Shown here: one piece after another, positions 43,610 through 51,647 of the stretch
Layout of the letters: each line of letters begins with the position of its first letter
How positions within the stretch are numbered: position 1 is the first letter of the stretch
Program-made: the position numbers and the translations under genes
Assembly (NCBI RefSeq): GCF_026094475.1
Contig: NZ_JAPELL010000002.1
Span: 434,001 to 498,000 of the forward strand
Origin: Homoserinimonas sedimenticola
Lineage (GTDB): Bacteria; Actinomycetota; Actinomycetes; Actinomycetales; Microbacteriaceae
DNA: 64,000 bases
Direction: 5' to 3'
The notes under the pieces: generated by a model
Database searches by the model: none
What the model was told of the DNA's origin: nothing
What the model saw: the letters and a program-made list of their open reading frames with translations, nothing else

Positions 43610-44410
43610 ATGCTTGACAACCCGCGCTCACCCCGTGTGCGTGGCGTAGCGAAACTTCGCAAGAGAGACGCCCGGTCTGAGACCGGGCTCTTTCTTTTGG
43701 AGGGACCCCAGGTGGTCTCGGAGGCGCTCGAGTGGCGCCCCGAGCTGCTGGTGGAGCTCTACGTCACGCCCACGGCGCTTGAGCGGTATGAGGGGCTGGC
43801 GGATGCAGCATCCGCTGCCGACCTCGATGTGCAGTTCGTGACCGAGCAGGTGCTCGACGCGATGGCCGACACGGTGACGCCGCAGGGTGTTGTCGCGGTG
43901 TGCCGGCAGTTTCCTGTCGCGGTGAAGGACCTGCTCGCCGAGGAGCCCCGTCTCCTGGTCGTGCTGGAGGAGGTGCGGGATCCGGGCAACGCGGGCACGA
44001 TCATCCGTGCTGCGGATGCCGCCGGCGCCGACGGCGTCATCTTCAGTGGCCGCGCGGTCGACCTGTACAACCCTAAGGTCGTGCGTTCGACGACGGGATC
44101 GCTCTTCCATGTGCCCATCGCGGTGGGGGCTGACTTCCCGTCGCTTCGGGAGCGTCTTCGCGACTCCGGTCTGCAGGTGCTGGCTGCGGACATCAAGGGC
44201 GATGACCTCTTGGCGGCGCGCCAGGACGGCGTGCTCGCGGCGCCGACCGCCTGGCTCTTCGGCAACGAGGCGCGGGGTCTCAGCGACGACTTCCTCGCCC
44301 TCGCGGATCGCGCCGTCTCGGTGCCGATCTACGGCCGGGCCGAGTCGATGAACCTCGCGACCGCAGCATCCGTGTGCCTCTACGAGAGTGCCTTCGCGCA
44401 GCGCAGCTGA
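43610..44410 (+). CDS. TrmH (SpoU) family RNA 2'-O-methyltransferase
   Basis: A 266-residue SPOUT methyltransferase, probably acting on 23S rRNA. The N-terminal substrate-binding domain (FLLEGPQVVSEALE) is followed by the knot domain with motif 1 RDPGNAGTIIRAADAAGADGV, motif 2 WLFGNEARGLS and motif 3 IYGRAESMNLATAASVCLYE in segments. It follows rplT in most actinobacteria, often next to pheST as here, except that the gluABCD genes now lie between. A leaderless promoter supports ATG 43610. Confidence 0.9.
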   Translation: MLDNPRSPRVRGVAKLRKRDARSETGLFLLEGPQVVSEALEWRPELLVELYVTPTALERYEGLADAASAADLDVQFVTEQVLDAMADTVTPQGVVAVCRQFPVAVKDLLAEEPRLLVVLEEVRDPGNAGTIIRAADAAGADGVIFSGRAVDLYNPKVVRSTTGSLFHVPIAVGADFPSLRERLRDSGLQVLAADIKGDDLLAARQDGVLAAPTAWLFGNEARGLSDDFLALADRAVSVPIYGRAESMNLATAASVCLYESAFAQRS

Positions 44411-44420
44411 ACGGCTTATC

Positions 44421-44440
44421 GCGTTACAAACAGATAACGC
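44421..44440. promoter_or_regulatory. GlnR-like box upstream of the amino-acid importer
   Basis: GCGTTA (44421-44426) mirrors TAACGC (44435-44440). Inside it, GTTAC-N6-ATAAC (44423-44438) closely resembles the actinobacterial GlnR site GTNAC-N6-GNAAC. It lies about 50 bases upstream of the predicted transcription start, a usual activator position. Confidence 0.5.
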
Positions 44441-44475
44441 ATGCGAACGGTCACACCCGTAGTTGCTCCGCCCAG

Positions 44476-44481
44476 TAGGTT
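44476..44481 (+). promoter_or_regulatory. -10 element, leaderless gluA
   Basis: TAGGTT starting 13 bases before the ATG at 44489; this decides against the in-frame start at 44441. Confidence 0.55.
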
Positions 44482-44488
44482 TGTCTTC

Positions 44489-45301
44489 ATGACCCTGAAC
44501 GATGGTGGCGCTCATCCTGCCCCGGCATTCGAGACGACGAGCAACCCGATCCTGGCAAAGAAGGGGCAACCCCTTGTCGTCGTGGAGAACGTCGACAAGT
44601 TCTACGGCGACTTCCAGGCGCTCAAGGACATCAACCTGACGGTCAACAAGGGTGAGGTCGTTGTTGTCATTGGCCCTTCGGGCTCCGGCAAGTCGACGCT
44701 GTGCCGCGCCATCAACCGTCTTGAGACGATCTCCTCCGGTGAGATCCGCATCGACGGCAAGAAGCTGCCGGAGGAGGGCAAGGCTCTCGCCGCCCTCCGC
44801 GCGGATGTGGGCATGGTCTTCCAGTCCTTCAACCTCTTCGCTCACAAGACGATCCTCGAGAACGTCACGCTCGGTCCCATCAAGGTGCGCCGCCGCCCCA
44901 AGAAGGAGGCGGAGACGGATGCTCGCGCCATCCTCGACCGCGTCGGCGTGGGCGTGCAGGCGGAGAAGATGCCCTCCCAGCTCTCGGGCGGCCAGCAGCA
45001 GCGGGTCGCGATCGCCCGCGCTCTGGCGATGAAGCCCAAGGTCATGCTCTTTGACGAGCCGACCTCGGCCCTCGACCCCGAGATGATCAACGAGGTGCTC
45101 GATGTCATGGTGGGCCTCGCGAAGGAGGGCATGACCATGGTCGTCGTCACGCACGAGATGGGCTTCGCCCGCAAGGCTGCCGACCGCGTCGTGTTCATGG
45201 CTGACGGCGAGATCGTCGAGGAGAGCGACCCCGAGTCATTCTTCACCAACCCCCAGACTCCGAGGGCGAAGGAATTCCTCTCGAAGATCCTCGACCACTA
45301 A
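44489..45301 (+). CDS. gluA: Glutamate/polar amino acid ABC importer, ATPase
   Basis: The 270-residue energy-coupling subunit of a polar amino-acid importer. Walker [10 protein letters not shown] is at 62-70, the signature is [15 protein letters not shown] and Walker B is [14 protein letters not shown], with the H-loop in [10 protein letters not shown]. Closest families are GlnQ/GluA. The first 28 residues form a polar extension. It is first in a gene set of ATPase, binding lipoprotein and two permeases in the order of the corynebacterial gluABCD operon, which imports glutamate. The exact ligand may also be glutamine or aspartate. Confidence 0.93.
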   Translation: MTLNDGGAHPAPAFETTSNPILAKKGQPLVVVENVDKFYGDFQALKDINLTVNKGEVVVVIGPSGSGKSTLCRAINRLETISSGEIRIDGKKLPEEGKALAALRADVGMVFQSFNLFAHKTILENVTLGPIKVRRRPKKEAETDARAILDRVGVGVQAEKMPSQLSGGQQQRVAIARALAMKPKVMLFDEPTSALDPEMINEVLDVMVGLAKEGMTMVVVTHEMGFARKAADRVVFMADGEIVEESDPESFFTNPQTPRAKEFLSKILDH

Positions 45302-45338
45302 CCGGTGGCGAGCTGACACAGCACAAAAGGAGACAGGC

Positions 45339-46214
45339 ATGCGAATCACCAAGAGCATGACTCTCGGCGCGGCGGCGATTGCTGCAGCGCTCGTCCTGAG
45401 CGGATGTAGCGACTCTGGCGCGGGCACCGAGCCCGAGGTCGACGAGAGCGTCGAGTTCGAGGCCGGCACGACCATGGCCGAGCTCAACGAGGCCGGCAGC
45501 ATCACGATCGGCACGAAGTTCGACCAGCCGCTCTTCGGCCTCCAGGGCCTCGACGGCGAGCCGGTCGGCTTCGACGTCGAGATCGGCAAGATCATCGCGG
45601 CAGAGCTGGGCATCGCGCCCGAGGACATCGATTGGGTCGAGACTGTCTCCGCCAACCGCGAGCCCTTCATCCAGGATGGCCAGGTCGACATGGTCGTGGC
45701 GACGTACACGATCAACGACACCCGCAAGGAGGTCATCGACTTTGCGGGCCCGTACTATGAGGCAGGTCAGGACCTCCTCGTGCTCGAGGGGAACCCCGAG
45801 GGGATCGAGGGTGCTGAATACTTCGAGGAGAACCCCGACGCGGCCGTCTGCACCGTGACGGGCTCGACGTCCCTGGCCAACATCCAGGAGTACACGTCCA
45901 ACGTGCTCCAGGCCGAGACCTACTCCGCCTGCCTTGAGCCGCTTCGCCGCGGCGAGGTCGTCGCCGTGACCACTGACAACGTCATCCTCGCGGGTCTTGC
46001 AGACCAGAACGAGGGCGAGTTCGAGGTCGTCGGCAACCCCTTCACGGCTGAGCCCTACGGCATCGGCATCGAGAAGGGCGACGACGCGTTCCGCACCTTC
46101 ATCAACGATGTGCTGGAGGAGGCCTACGAGGACGGCCGTTGGGCCGAGGCCTGGGAGGCCACGGCCGGCAGCGTGCTCGAGACGCCCGAGCCCCCGGCGG
46201 TCGACCGCTACTAG
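45339..46214 (+). CDS. gluB: Amino-acid ABC importer, substrate-binding lipoprotein
   Basis: A 291-residue periplasm-equivalent binding protein. The signal peptide ends in the lipobox LSGC (Cys23 lipidated), followed by an acidic spacer and the type II binding fold. The family-3 signature is GFDVEIGKIIAAELG, and the ligand-binding arginine is likely in SANREPFIQDGQVDMV. AAAGGAG precedes the ATG. A very stable hairpin follows the stop, which could raise the abundance of this subunit relative to the permeases. Confidence 0.93.
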   Translation: MRITKSMTLGAAAIAAALVLSGCSDSGAGTEPEVDESVEFEAGTTMAELNEAGSITIGTKFDQPLFGLQGLDGEPVGFDVEIGKIIAAELGIAPEDIDWVETVSANREPFIQDGQVDMVVATYTINDTRKEVIDFAGPYYEAGQDLLVLEGNPEGIEGAEYFEENPDAAVCTVTGSTSLANIQEYTSNVLQAETYSACLEPLRRGEVVAVTTDNVILAGLADQNEGEFEVVGNPFTAEPYGIGIEKGDDAFRTFINDVLEEAYEDGRWAEAWEATAGSVLETPEPPAVDRY

Positions 46215-46226
46215 GCACCATTCGCA

Positions 46227-46262
46227 GGCCGGCGGCCCTTCCTCGCGGAGGGGCCGCCGGCC
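46227..46262 (+). other. Intercistronic stem-loop between gluB and gluC
   Basis: GGCCGGCGGCCC (46227-46238) pairs perfectly with GGGCCGCCGGCC (46251-46262), with TCC/GGA extending into the loop. No T-tract follows, so it probably protects the upstream mRNA or reduces, rather than ends, transcription into the permease genes. Confidence 0.75.
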
Positions 46263-46306
46263 CTGCACACCACTCCATCACGACACCACCCGAGGAGGCC
46301 CCGCCA

Positions 46307-46954
46307 GTGGATGCCATCATCCAGTTCCTGCCGCAGTTCGGCGAGGCATTCCTCGTCACTTTGAGCCTGCTGGTCTTCTCGGGCCTCGGCGCTCTCGTGA
46401 TCGGCCTGATCATCGCGGCCATGCGGATCTCGCCGGTCGCCTCCCTACGGGCCTTTGCGACCGCCTACACCGAGATCCTGCGCAACACGCCGCTGACGCT
46501 CGTGCTGTTCTTCTGCGCGACGATCCTCCCGTATCTCGACTTCTATCCCGGGTATTACCCGCTGGCGCTCATTGGCCTCATGGCATACACCTCGCCCTTC
46601 GTCGCTGAGGCCCTGCGCTCCGGGATCAACGGCGTTGCGGTAGGTCAGGCCGAGGCGGCACGCAGCATCGGCCTCCCCTTCGGGCAGGTCGTGACCCTCG
46701 TGGTTCTCCCGCAGGCGATCCGGATGGTCATCCCGCCGCTCATCAATGTCTTCATCGCCCTGACGAAGAACACGTCCGTGGCAGGAGCGTTCTTCGTGGT
46801 CGAGATCTTCGCCGTCGCCCGCACCGCGGCAAACGAGCGAGGGGATTCGGTCATCGCTCTCCTCCTCGCCGCCGCTGCCCTTTACCTCCTAATCACGATC
46901 CCGCTCGGCATCGCTGCCGGTCGGGTCGAGAAGAAGCTGGCGGTGATCCGATGA
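46307..46954 (+). CDS. gluC: Amino-acid ABC importer permease 1
   Basis: A 215-residue HisM/GlnP-type permease with five predicted membrane segments and the cytoplasmic EAA loop GQAEAARSIGLPFGQVVTLVVLPQ that contacts GluA. The GTG start at 46307 is supported by GAGGAGG (46292-46298) eight bases upstream and by the typical N-terminus following it; the frame is open earlier but lacks family sequence. Its stop overlaps the ATG of the second permease, so both subunits of the heterodimer are made together. Confidence 0.92.
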   Translation: MDAIIQFLPQFGEAFLVTLSLLVFSGLGALVIGLIIAAMRISPVASLRAFATAYTEILRNTPLTLVLFFCATILPYLDFYPGYYPLALIGLMAYTSPFVAEALRSGINGVAVGQAEAARSIGLPFGQVVTLVVLPQAIRMVIPPLINVFIALTKNTSVAGAFFVVEIFAVARTAANERGDSVIALLLAAAALYLLITIPLGIAAGRVEKKLAVIR

Positions 46955-47880
46955 CCTCCGTTCTCTATGACGCTCCCGGCCCCAAGGCCCGCCGTCGCTC
47001 GCTCATCATCTCGATCGTGGGCGTGATCGTCATCCTCGGCGGGCTTGCGGCCCTCATTGCCGGGCTTGCCGCCCCTCGGGTCTCCGCCAATGGGACGGAG
47101 CAGCCAGGGCTTTTCGACGCCTCTCGCTGGGACATTTTCCTCGACGTGCAGGTCTGGCGGTTCATCGGCGAAGGCGTACTCAACACGCTCCGCATGGCCG
47201 CGGTCGCAGCCGTCTTCGCGATCGTCGTCGGCATCCTCTTCTCCTTCGGTCGCTCGGCGCTGACGCCCTGGGTTCGCACACCGTCGACCGTACTGCTCGA
47301 GTTCTTCCGCGGCATGCCCGTGCTTCTGTTGATCCTCTTCATCCTTCTCGTGTTCGGCGTCGAGCCCTACTGGGCGGGCGTCGGCGCCCTCGCCCTGTAT
47401 AACGGCGCAATCATCGGTGAGGCGCTGAGGGCAGGCATCCAGTCCCTCCCCAAGGGACAGCGGGAGAGCGGACTGGCGATCGGCCTCACCCCTCTGCGCA
47501 CGCGATTCATCATCGAGTTCCCGCAGGCATTCCGGCAGATGCTGCCGATCATCATCGCGCAGCTTGTCGTACTGCTGAAGGACACAGCGCTCGCCTACAT
47601 CGTGGGCTACCCGGAACTCCTGCGCACAACGACCACCTACATTGCCAACTTCTTCGGCAGCCGCTACGTCTTCTCCCTCTTTTTTGTGGCCCTCGCGATC
47701 TACCTCACGATGAACCTCCTGCTTTCGTGGGTGGCGCGTCTCATCGCGAAGCGCAGCGGCCCCAAGCTGGGCAAGACGATCGGCGCTGCAAGTGACAAGG
47801 GCGAGGACGACCCGCAGTTCATCGGGGGCCGAGTGAAGGCTGAGAATTACGGCGCGACCGGTGGCTGGGGGCCACGCTGA
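46951..47880 (+). CDS. gluD: Amino-acid ABC importer permease 2
   Basis: A 309-residue permease subunit, longer than its partner because of an N-terminal hydrophobic segment (about 20-43) and a polar C-terminal tail of about 45 residues. The EAA loop is GQRESGLAIGLTPLRTRFIIEFPQ. FFRGMPVLLLILFILL is a typical transmembrane motif of the family. It overlaps gluC by four bases and ends the importer operon; pheS follows after 42 bases with its own -10 element. Confidence 0.92.
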   Translation: MTSVLYDAPGPKARRRSLIISIVGVIVILGGLAALIAGLAAPRVSANGTEQPGLFDASRWDIFLDVQVWRFIGEGVLNTLRMAAVAAVFAIVVGILFSFGRSALTPWVRTPSTVLLEFFRGMPVLLLILFILLVFGVEPYWAGVGALALYNGAIIGEALRAGIQSLPKGQRESGLAIGLTPLRTRFIIEFPQAFRQMLPIIIAQLVVLLKDTALAYIVGYPELLRTTTTYIANFFGSRYVFSLFFVALAIYLTMNLLLSWVARLIAKRSGPKLGKTIGAASDKGEDDPQFIGGRVKAENYGATGGWGPR

Positions 47881-47908
47881 CCGCGACGGCATGACTCCGC
47901 CTCGCCGG

Positions 47909-47914
47909 TAGACT
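47909..47914 (+). promoter_or_regulatory. -10 element of pheS
   Basis: TAGACT 8 bases from the GTG at 47923, so the transcript is leaderless or starts within a base or two of it. Confidence 0.5.
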
Positions 47915-47922
47915 CGTCTCTC

Positions 47923-48960
47923 GTGTCAGAACCCCTCATCACCGAGTCCCGAGTCGCCGAGGCGGTGGATGCCGCGCTCGCGGCGATCGCCGACGCCGGC
48001 GACACGTCCGCGCTCAAGTCGGTCCGCTCCGCCCACCTCGGTGAGGCATCGACGCTCGCGAAGCTCAATGCGAGCCTGCGCGATGTGCCGAACGAGCAGA
48101 AGGCTGCTCTCGGCAAGCTCGTGGGGCAGGCCCGCGGCCGGGTGAACCAGGCCTTCGCGAGCCGCGAGGCGCAGGTCGCGGCTGAGGAGGAGACCGCGCG
48201 GCTCGCCGCGGAGGCGGTGGATGTCACGGCTCTTCCGTCGCGCTGGAACCCGGGCGCGCGGCATCCGCTCACCCTGCTCATGGAGCAGATGTCGGATGTC
48301 TTCGTCGGCATGGGCTGGGAGGTCGCGGAGGGCCCCGAGCTCGAGAACGAGTGGTTCAACTTCGACGCCCTCAACTTCGACGAGGATCACCCGGCGCGCG
48401 CGATGCAGGACACGTTCTTCATCGACCCTGTCGCGTCGCACCTCGTCATGCGCACGCACACCTCGCCCGTGCAGATCCGTTCGCTGCTCGAGCGCCCGCT
48501 TCCGGTCTACGTCGTCGCCCCGGGCCGCACGTACCGCACGGACGAGCTCGACGCGACGCACACCCCCGTCTTCAACCAGATCGAGGGCATCGCGATCGAC
48601 CGCGGCCTCACGATGGCGCACCTGCGCGGCACGCTCGAGCACCTTGCCCGGGCGATGTTCGGCGAGGAGGCGAAGATCCGCCTGCGCCCCAACTACTTCC
48701 CCTTCACAGAGCCGAGCGCAGAGATGGACGTCTGGCAGCCGAACGCCAAGGGCGGCGCGCGCTGGGTCGAGTGGGGCGGATGCGGCATGGTCAATCGCAA
48801 CGTGCTGCGGGCGGCCGGCATCGACCCCGAGGAGTACCAGGGCTTCGCCTTCGGAATGGGCATCGAGCGCACGCTGCAGTTCCGCAACGACATGAATGAC
48901 ATGCGCGACATGGTCGAGGGCGACATCCGCTTCTCGCAGCAGTTCGGAATGGTGGTCTGA
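47923..48960 (+). CDS. pheS: Phenylalanine-tRNA ligase alpha subunit
   Basis: The catalytic subunit of the heterotetrameric PheRS. The 345-residue protein has an N-terminal coiled coil (about 1-95), then class II motifs: motif 1 around HPLTLLMEQMSDVFVGMGWEV, motif 2 RTYRTDELDATHTPVFNQIEG and motif 3 GFAFGMGIERTLQFR. The GTG start is family-consistent. Its final base is shared with the pheT ATG (TGATG), giving tight coupling of the two subunits. Confidence 0.96.
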   Translation: MSEPLITESRVAEAVDAALAAIADAGDTSALKSVRSAHLGEASTLAKLNASLRDVPNEQKAALGKLVGQARGRVNQAFASREAQVAAEEETARLAAEAVDVTALPSRWNPGARHPLTLLMEQMSDVFVGMGWEVAEGPELENEWFNFDALNFDEDHPARAMQDTFFIDPVASHLVMRTHTSPVQIRSLLERPLPVYVVAPGRTYRTDELDATHTPVFNQIEGIAIDRGLTMAHLRGTLEHLARAMFGEEAKIRLRPNYFPFTEPSAEMDVWQPNAKGGARWVEWGGCGMVNRNVLRAAGIDPEEYQGFAFGMGIERTLQFRNDMNDMRDMVEGDIRFSQQFGMVV

Positions 48961-51455
48961 TGCGCGTCCCACTCTCGTGGCTCCGTGAGTTCGTCGACGT
49001 CCCCGCGGAGGCGACGCCCGAGGAGATCCACGCGGCACTCGTGCGCGTGGGCCTCGAGGAGGAGGACATCCACCGCGGCGAGCTTGTCGGCCCCATCGTT
49101 GTCGGCACCGTCCTCGAGTTTGTCGACGAGCCGCAGTCGAACGGCAAGACGATCCGCTGGTGCCAGGTCGACGTGGGGGAGTCTGAGCCGCGTGGCATCG
49201 TCTGCGGCGCCCACAACTTCTTCCCCGGTGACAAGGTCGTCGTGTCGCTGCCGGGCGCCGTGCTGCCCGGCCCGTTCCCGATCTCGGCCCGCAAGACCTA
49301 CGGGCACGTGAGTGACGGCATGATCGCCTCCGCGAAGGAGCTCGGCCTTGGGGAGGAGCACTCCGGCATCCTGCGCCTCACCGAGCTGGGTCTCGACCCC
49401 GCACCCGGCACGGATGCGATCGCCCTCCTCGGCCTCGACGATGTCGCGGTCGAGGTCAACGTGACGCCCGACCGTGGCTACGCCTTCTCGATCCGCGGCA
49501 TCGCCCGCGAGTACTCGAACTCGACGGGCGCCGTCTTCCGCGACCCCGCCCTCGCCCCCGCGCTGCTCGAGCTCGTCGAGGCCCCGCACACGGGCTTCCC
49601 CGTCACGGTCGCCGATCAGGCTCCCATTCGCGGGCGGAACGGATGCTCGGTCTTCGTCACGCGCGTCGTGCGGGGTATCGATCCGACCCGCCCGACCCCC
49701 GCCTGGATGGTGTCGCGCCTGCGGCTCGCGGGCGTGCGCTCGATCTCGCTCGCGGTCGACGTGACGAACTACGTCATGTTCGAGCTCGGCCAGCCGATTC
49801 ACGGCTACGATCTCGCGAAGCTGAGCGGCGGCATCACGGTGCGCCGGGCGAACGCGGGGGAGACCCTCACGACCCTCGACGACCAGGTGCGAAAGCTCAG
49901 CACGGAGGACCTGCTCATCACTGACGAGTCCGGGCCGATCGGGCTCGCTGGCGTCATGGGCGGCGCCGCGACCGAGATCTCGGATGCCACGAGCGACGTG
50001 CTCATCGAGGCCGCGAACTTCGACCCCGTCTCGATCGCCCGCACGGCGCGTCGTCACAAGCTGCCGAGCGAGGCGTCGAAGCGCTTCGAGCGCGGCGTGG
50101 ACCCGCTCGTCGCGGAGGCCGCAGCGGCGCGGGTTGCCCAGCTCCTCGTGGAGCTCGGCGGCGGCACGATCGACGAGCTCGGATCGTCCCTCATCGAAGC
50201 GCCCGCTCCCTCTACCATCACCCTGCGCGACGGCCTTGTCTCGGCGCTGCTCGGTGTCGAGTACACGCCCGAGGAGGTGCGCGGCTCGCTCGAGGCGATC
50301 GGGGCGCGGGTCGAGGCATCCGAGGGTGCGTTCCTTGTGACCCCGCCCAGCTGGCGGCCCGACCTCGACGATGAGCCCACTCTCGCGGAAGAGGTCGCGC
50401 GCCTCGTCGGCTACGACCGCATCCCCTCGATCCTTCCCGTTGCGCCTCCCGGCCGCGGCCTGACCCGCGAGCAGCGGATGCGGCGTGCCGCATCGACCAT
50501 GCTGGCGGCGGGTGGCCTCACCGAGGTGCAGTCCTACCCCTTCGTGTCGGCGGCGACGCACAAGCGCTTCTCGGGGGATGCCCCCGCCATGCGCCTTGCC
50601 AACGCGCTCGATGCCGAGGTGCCGCTCCTGCGCCGCAGCCTCATTCCCGGCCTGCTCGACACGGCGCGTCGCAACCTCTCCCGCGGCCTCACGGATCTTG
50701 CCCTCTTCGAGGTCGGCACCGTGTTCCTGCCGGAGGCGGGGAAGGCCTACGGCAGCGATTCACTCCCCGTCGGTAACGCCCACCCGGGCGACGACGTCGT
50801 CGCGGAACTGAATGCCGGCATCCCCCCGCAGCCGTGGCATGTCGCCGCGCTCTTCGTGGGCGACCGCGTCGTGCGTCAGCCCGGTGAGGCTGCCGTGCCT
50901 GCCTCGCTCGTCGATGCGATCGACGCTGCCCGTCAGCTGGGTGCGGGTCTCGCCGTGCCGCTGCGCGTCGAGCAGGGCAGCCACCCCGCGATGCACCCGG
51001 GCCGGACGGCTGAGATCTTCGCGGGCGATCGGGTGGTCGGGGTCGCTGGTGAGCTTCTTCCCGCGATCGCGGACGATCTCGACCTGCCGCGCGTCGTGGC
51101 GCTGCTGGAGCTCGACCTCAATGCCCTCATCGAGCTCGGTGCCCGGGAGGTCGTGACAGCGCCCATCTCGACCTACCCGGCGGCGACGCAGGACGTCTCG
51201 CTCGTCGTGCCGATGGAGGTTCCCGCGGGAGATGTGCTCGCCGCCCTCACGGAGGGGGCCGGCGCGCTGCTCGAGCATGCCGCGCTCGTCGACGACTACC
51301 GCGGCCAGGGCATCCCGGAGGGCAGCCGTTCGCTGACCTTCGCGCTGCGCTTCCGGGGGCCTGATCGCACGCTGACGGCGGCCGAGGCATCCGATGCGCG
51401 TCTCGCGGGCGTCGCACTCGCGGCGGAGCGTTTCAGGGCGTCCCTGCGCGAGTAG
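48960..51455 (+). CDS. pheT: Phenylalanine-tRNA ligase beta subunit
   Basis: The 831-residue partner of PheS. It contains an EMAP-II-like tRNA-binding domain (about 40-150) and the B3/B4 editing domain (about 210-365) that removes mischarged Tyr-tRNA. A B5 domain, a catalytic-like core and a C-terminal anticodon-binding FDX-ACB domain (about 735-830, PISTYPAATQDVSLVVPMEV) complete it. The length is typical. ATG 48960 overlaps the pheS stop. A 192-base gap with an arginine-rich leader ORF follows before argC. Confidence 0.96.
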   Translation: MRVPLSWLREFVDVPAEATPEEIHAALVRVGLEEEDIHRGELVGPIVVGTVLEFVDEPQSNGKTIRWCQVDVGESEPRGIVCGAHNFFPGDKVVVSLPGAVLPGPFPISARKTYGHVSDGMIASAKELGLGEEHSGILRLTELGLDPAPGTDAIALLGLDDVAVEVNVTPDRGYAFSIRGIAREYSNSTGAVFRDPALAPALLELVEAPHTGFPVTVADQAPIRGRNGCSVFVTRVVRGIDPTRPTPAWMVSRLRLAGVRSISLAVDVTNYVMFELGQPIHGYDLAKLSGGITVRRANAGETLTTLDDQVRKLSTEDLLITDESGPIGLAGVMGGAATEISDATSDVLIEAANFDPVSIARTARRHKLPSEASKRFERGVDPLVAEAAAARVAQLLVELGGGTIDELGSSLIEAPAPSTITLRDGLVSALLGVEYTPEEVRGSLEAIGARVEASEGAFLVTPPSWRPDLDDEPTLAEEVARLVGYDRIPSILPVAPPGRGLTREQRMRRAASTMLAAGGLTEVQSYPFVSAATHKRFSGDAPAMRLANALDAEVPLLRRSLIPGLLDTARRNLSRGLTDLALFEVGTVFLPEAGKAYGSDSLPVGNAHPGDDVVAELNAGIPPQPWHVAALFVGDRVVRQPGEAAVPASLVDAIDAARQLGAGLAVPLRVEQGSHPAMHPGRTAEIFAGDRVVGVAGELLPAIADDLDLPRVVALLELDLNALIELGAREVVTAPISTYPAATQDVSLVVPMEVPAGDVLAALTEGAGALLEHAALVDDYRGQGIPEGSRSLTFALRFRGPDRTLTAAEASDARLAGVALAAERFRASLRE

Positions 51456-51478
51456 TCACGCGGGCGCCCGGTAGGCGC

Positions 51479-51484
51479 TACAGT
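51479..51484 (+). promoter_or_regulatory. -10 element of the arg leader transcript
   Basis: TACAGT starting 12 bases before GTG 51491, the same spacing seen at leaderless genes in this window. Confidence 0.5.
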
Positions 51485-51490
51485 GTTCGG

Positions 51491-51577
51491 GTGGACATGA
51501 TCCGTGGAACCCGGCTCGGCGAGCGTCGCCCCGAGCTGTTCCGCGTGCGCCGACTCTCGGCGACGTCGCCTCGCTGA
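51491..51577 (+). CDS. Putative arginine-rich leader peptide
   Basis: A 28-codon ORF (GTG 51491, TGA 51575-51577) with a leaderless -10 element, located 70 bases before argC. Eight of 28 residues are arginine (positions 5, 8, 12, 13, 18, 20, 21 and 28), including two pairs. It overlaps the first of two mutually exclusive hairpins. That is the layout of ribosome-mediated attenuation for an arginine biosynthetic operon. High GC favours arginine codons by chance, so this remains a hypothesis. Confidence 0.4.
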   Translation: MDMIRGTRLGERRPELFRVRRLSATSPR

Positions 51578-51603
51578 CCGATTCGTTCAGCCGCCGCGTC
51601 GCC
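51548..51603 (+). promoter_or_regulatory. Alternative hairpins upstream of argC
   Basis: CGCCGA-CTC-TCGGCG forms a stem at 51548-51562. GGCGACGTCGCC (51559-51570) is a 12-base palindrome, and GGCGACG (51559-51565) can instead pair with CGTCGCC at 51597-51603. The first stem excludes the others, as in attenuators; a clear terminator T-tract is lacking. Confidence 0.4.
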
Positions 51604-51634
51604 GCCTCCGGCCTATCATTGTCCGTTCCTCTCA

Positions 51635-51640
51635 TAAGGT
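51635..51640 (+). promoter_or_regulatory. TAAGGT before argC: -10 element or ribosome binding site
   Basis: It starts 13 bases before the argC ATG like other leaderless -10 elements, but AAGG within it is also well placed as a ribosome binding site. TATCAT at 51614-51619 is another possible -10. Confidence 0.35.
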
Positions 51641-51647
51641 AGAACCC

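Noticed and set aside
44441-44488. Earlier gluA start at 44441
   Set aside because: It lies upstream of the -10 element TAGGTT and adds 16 residues without family support.
48693-50561. 622-codon frame antisense to pheT
   Set aside because: Composition is that of a reverse-frame shadow; pheT is fully supported.
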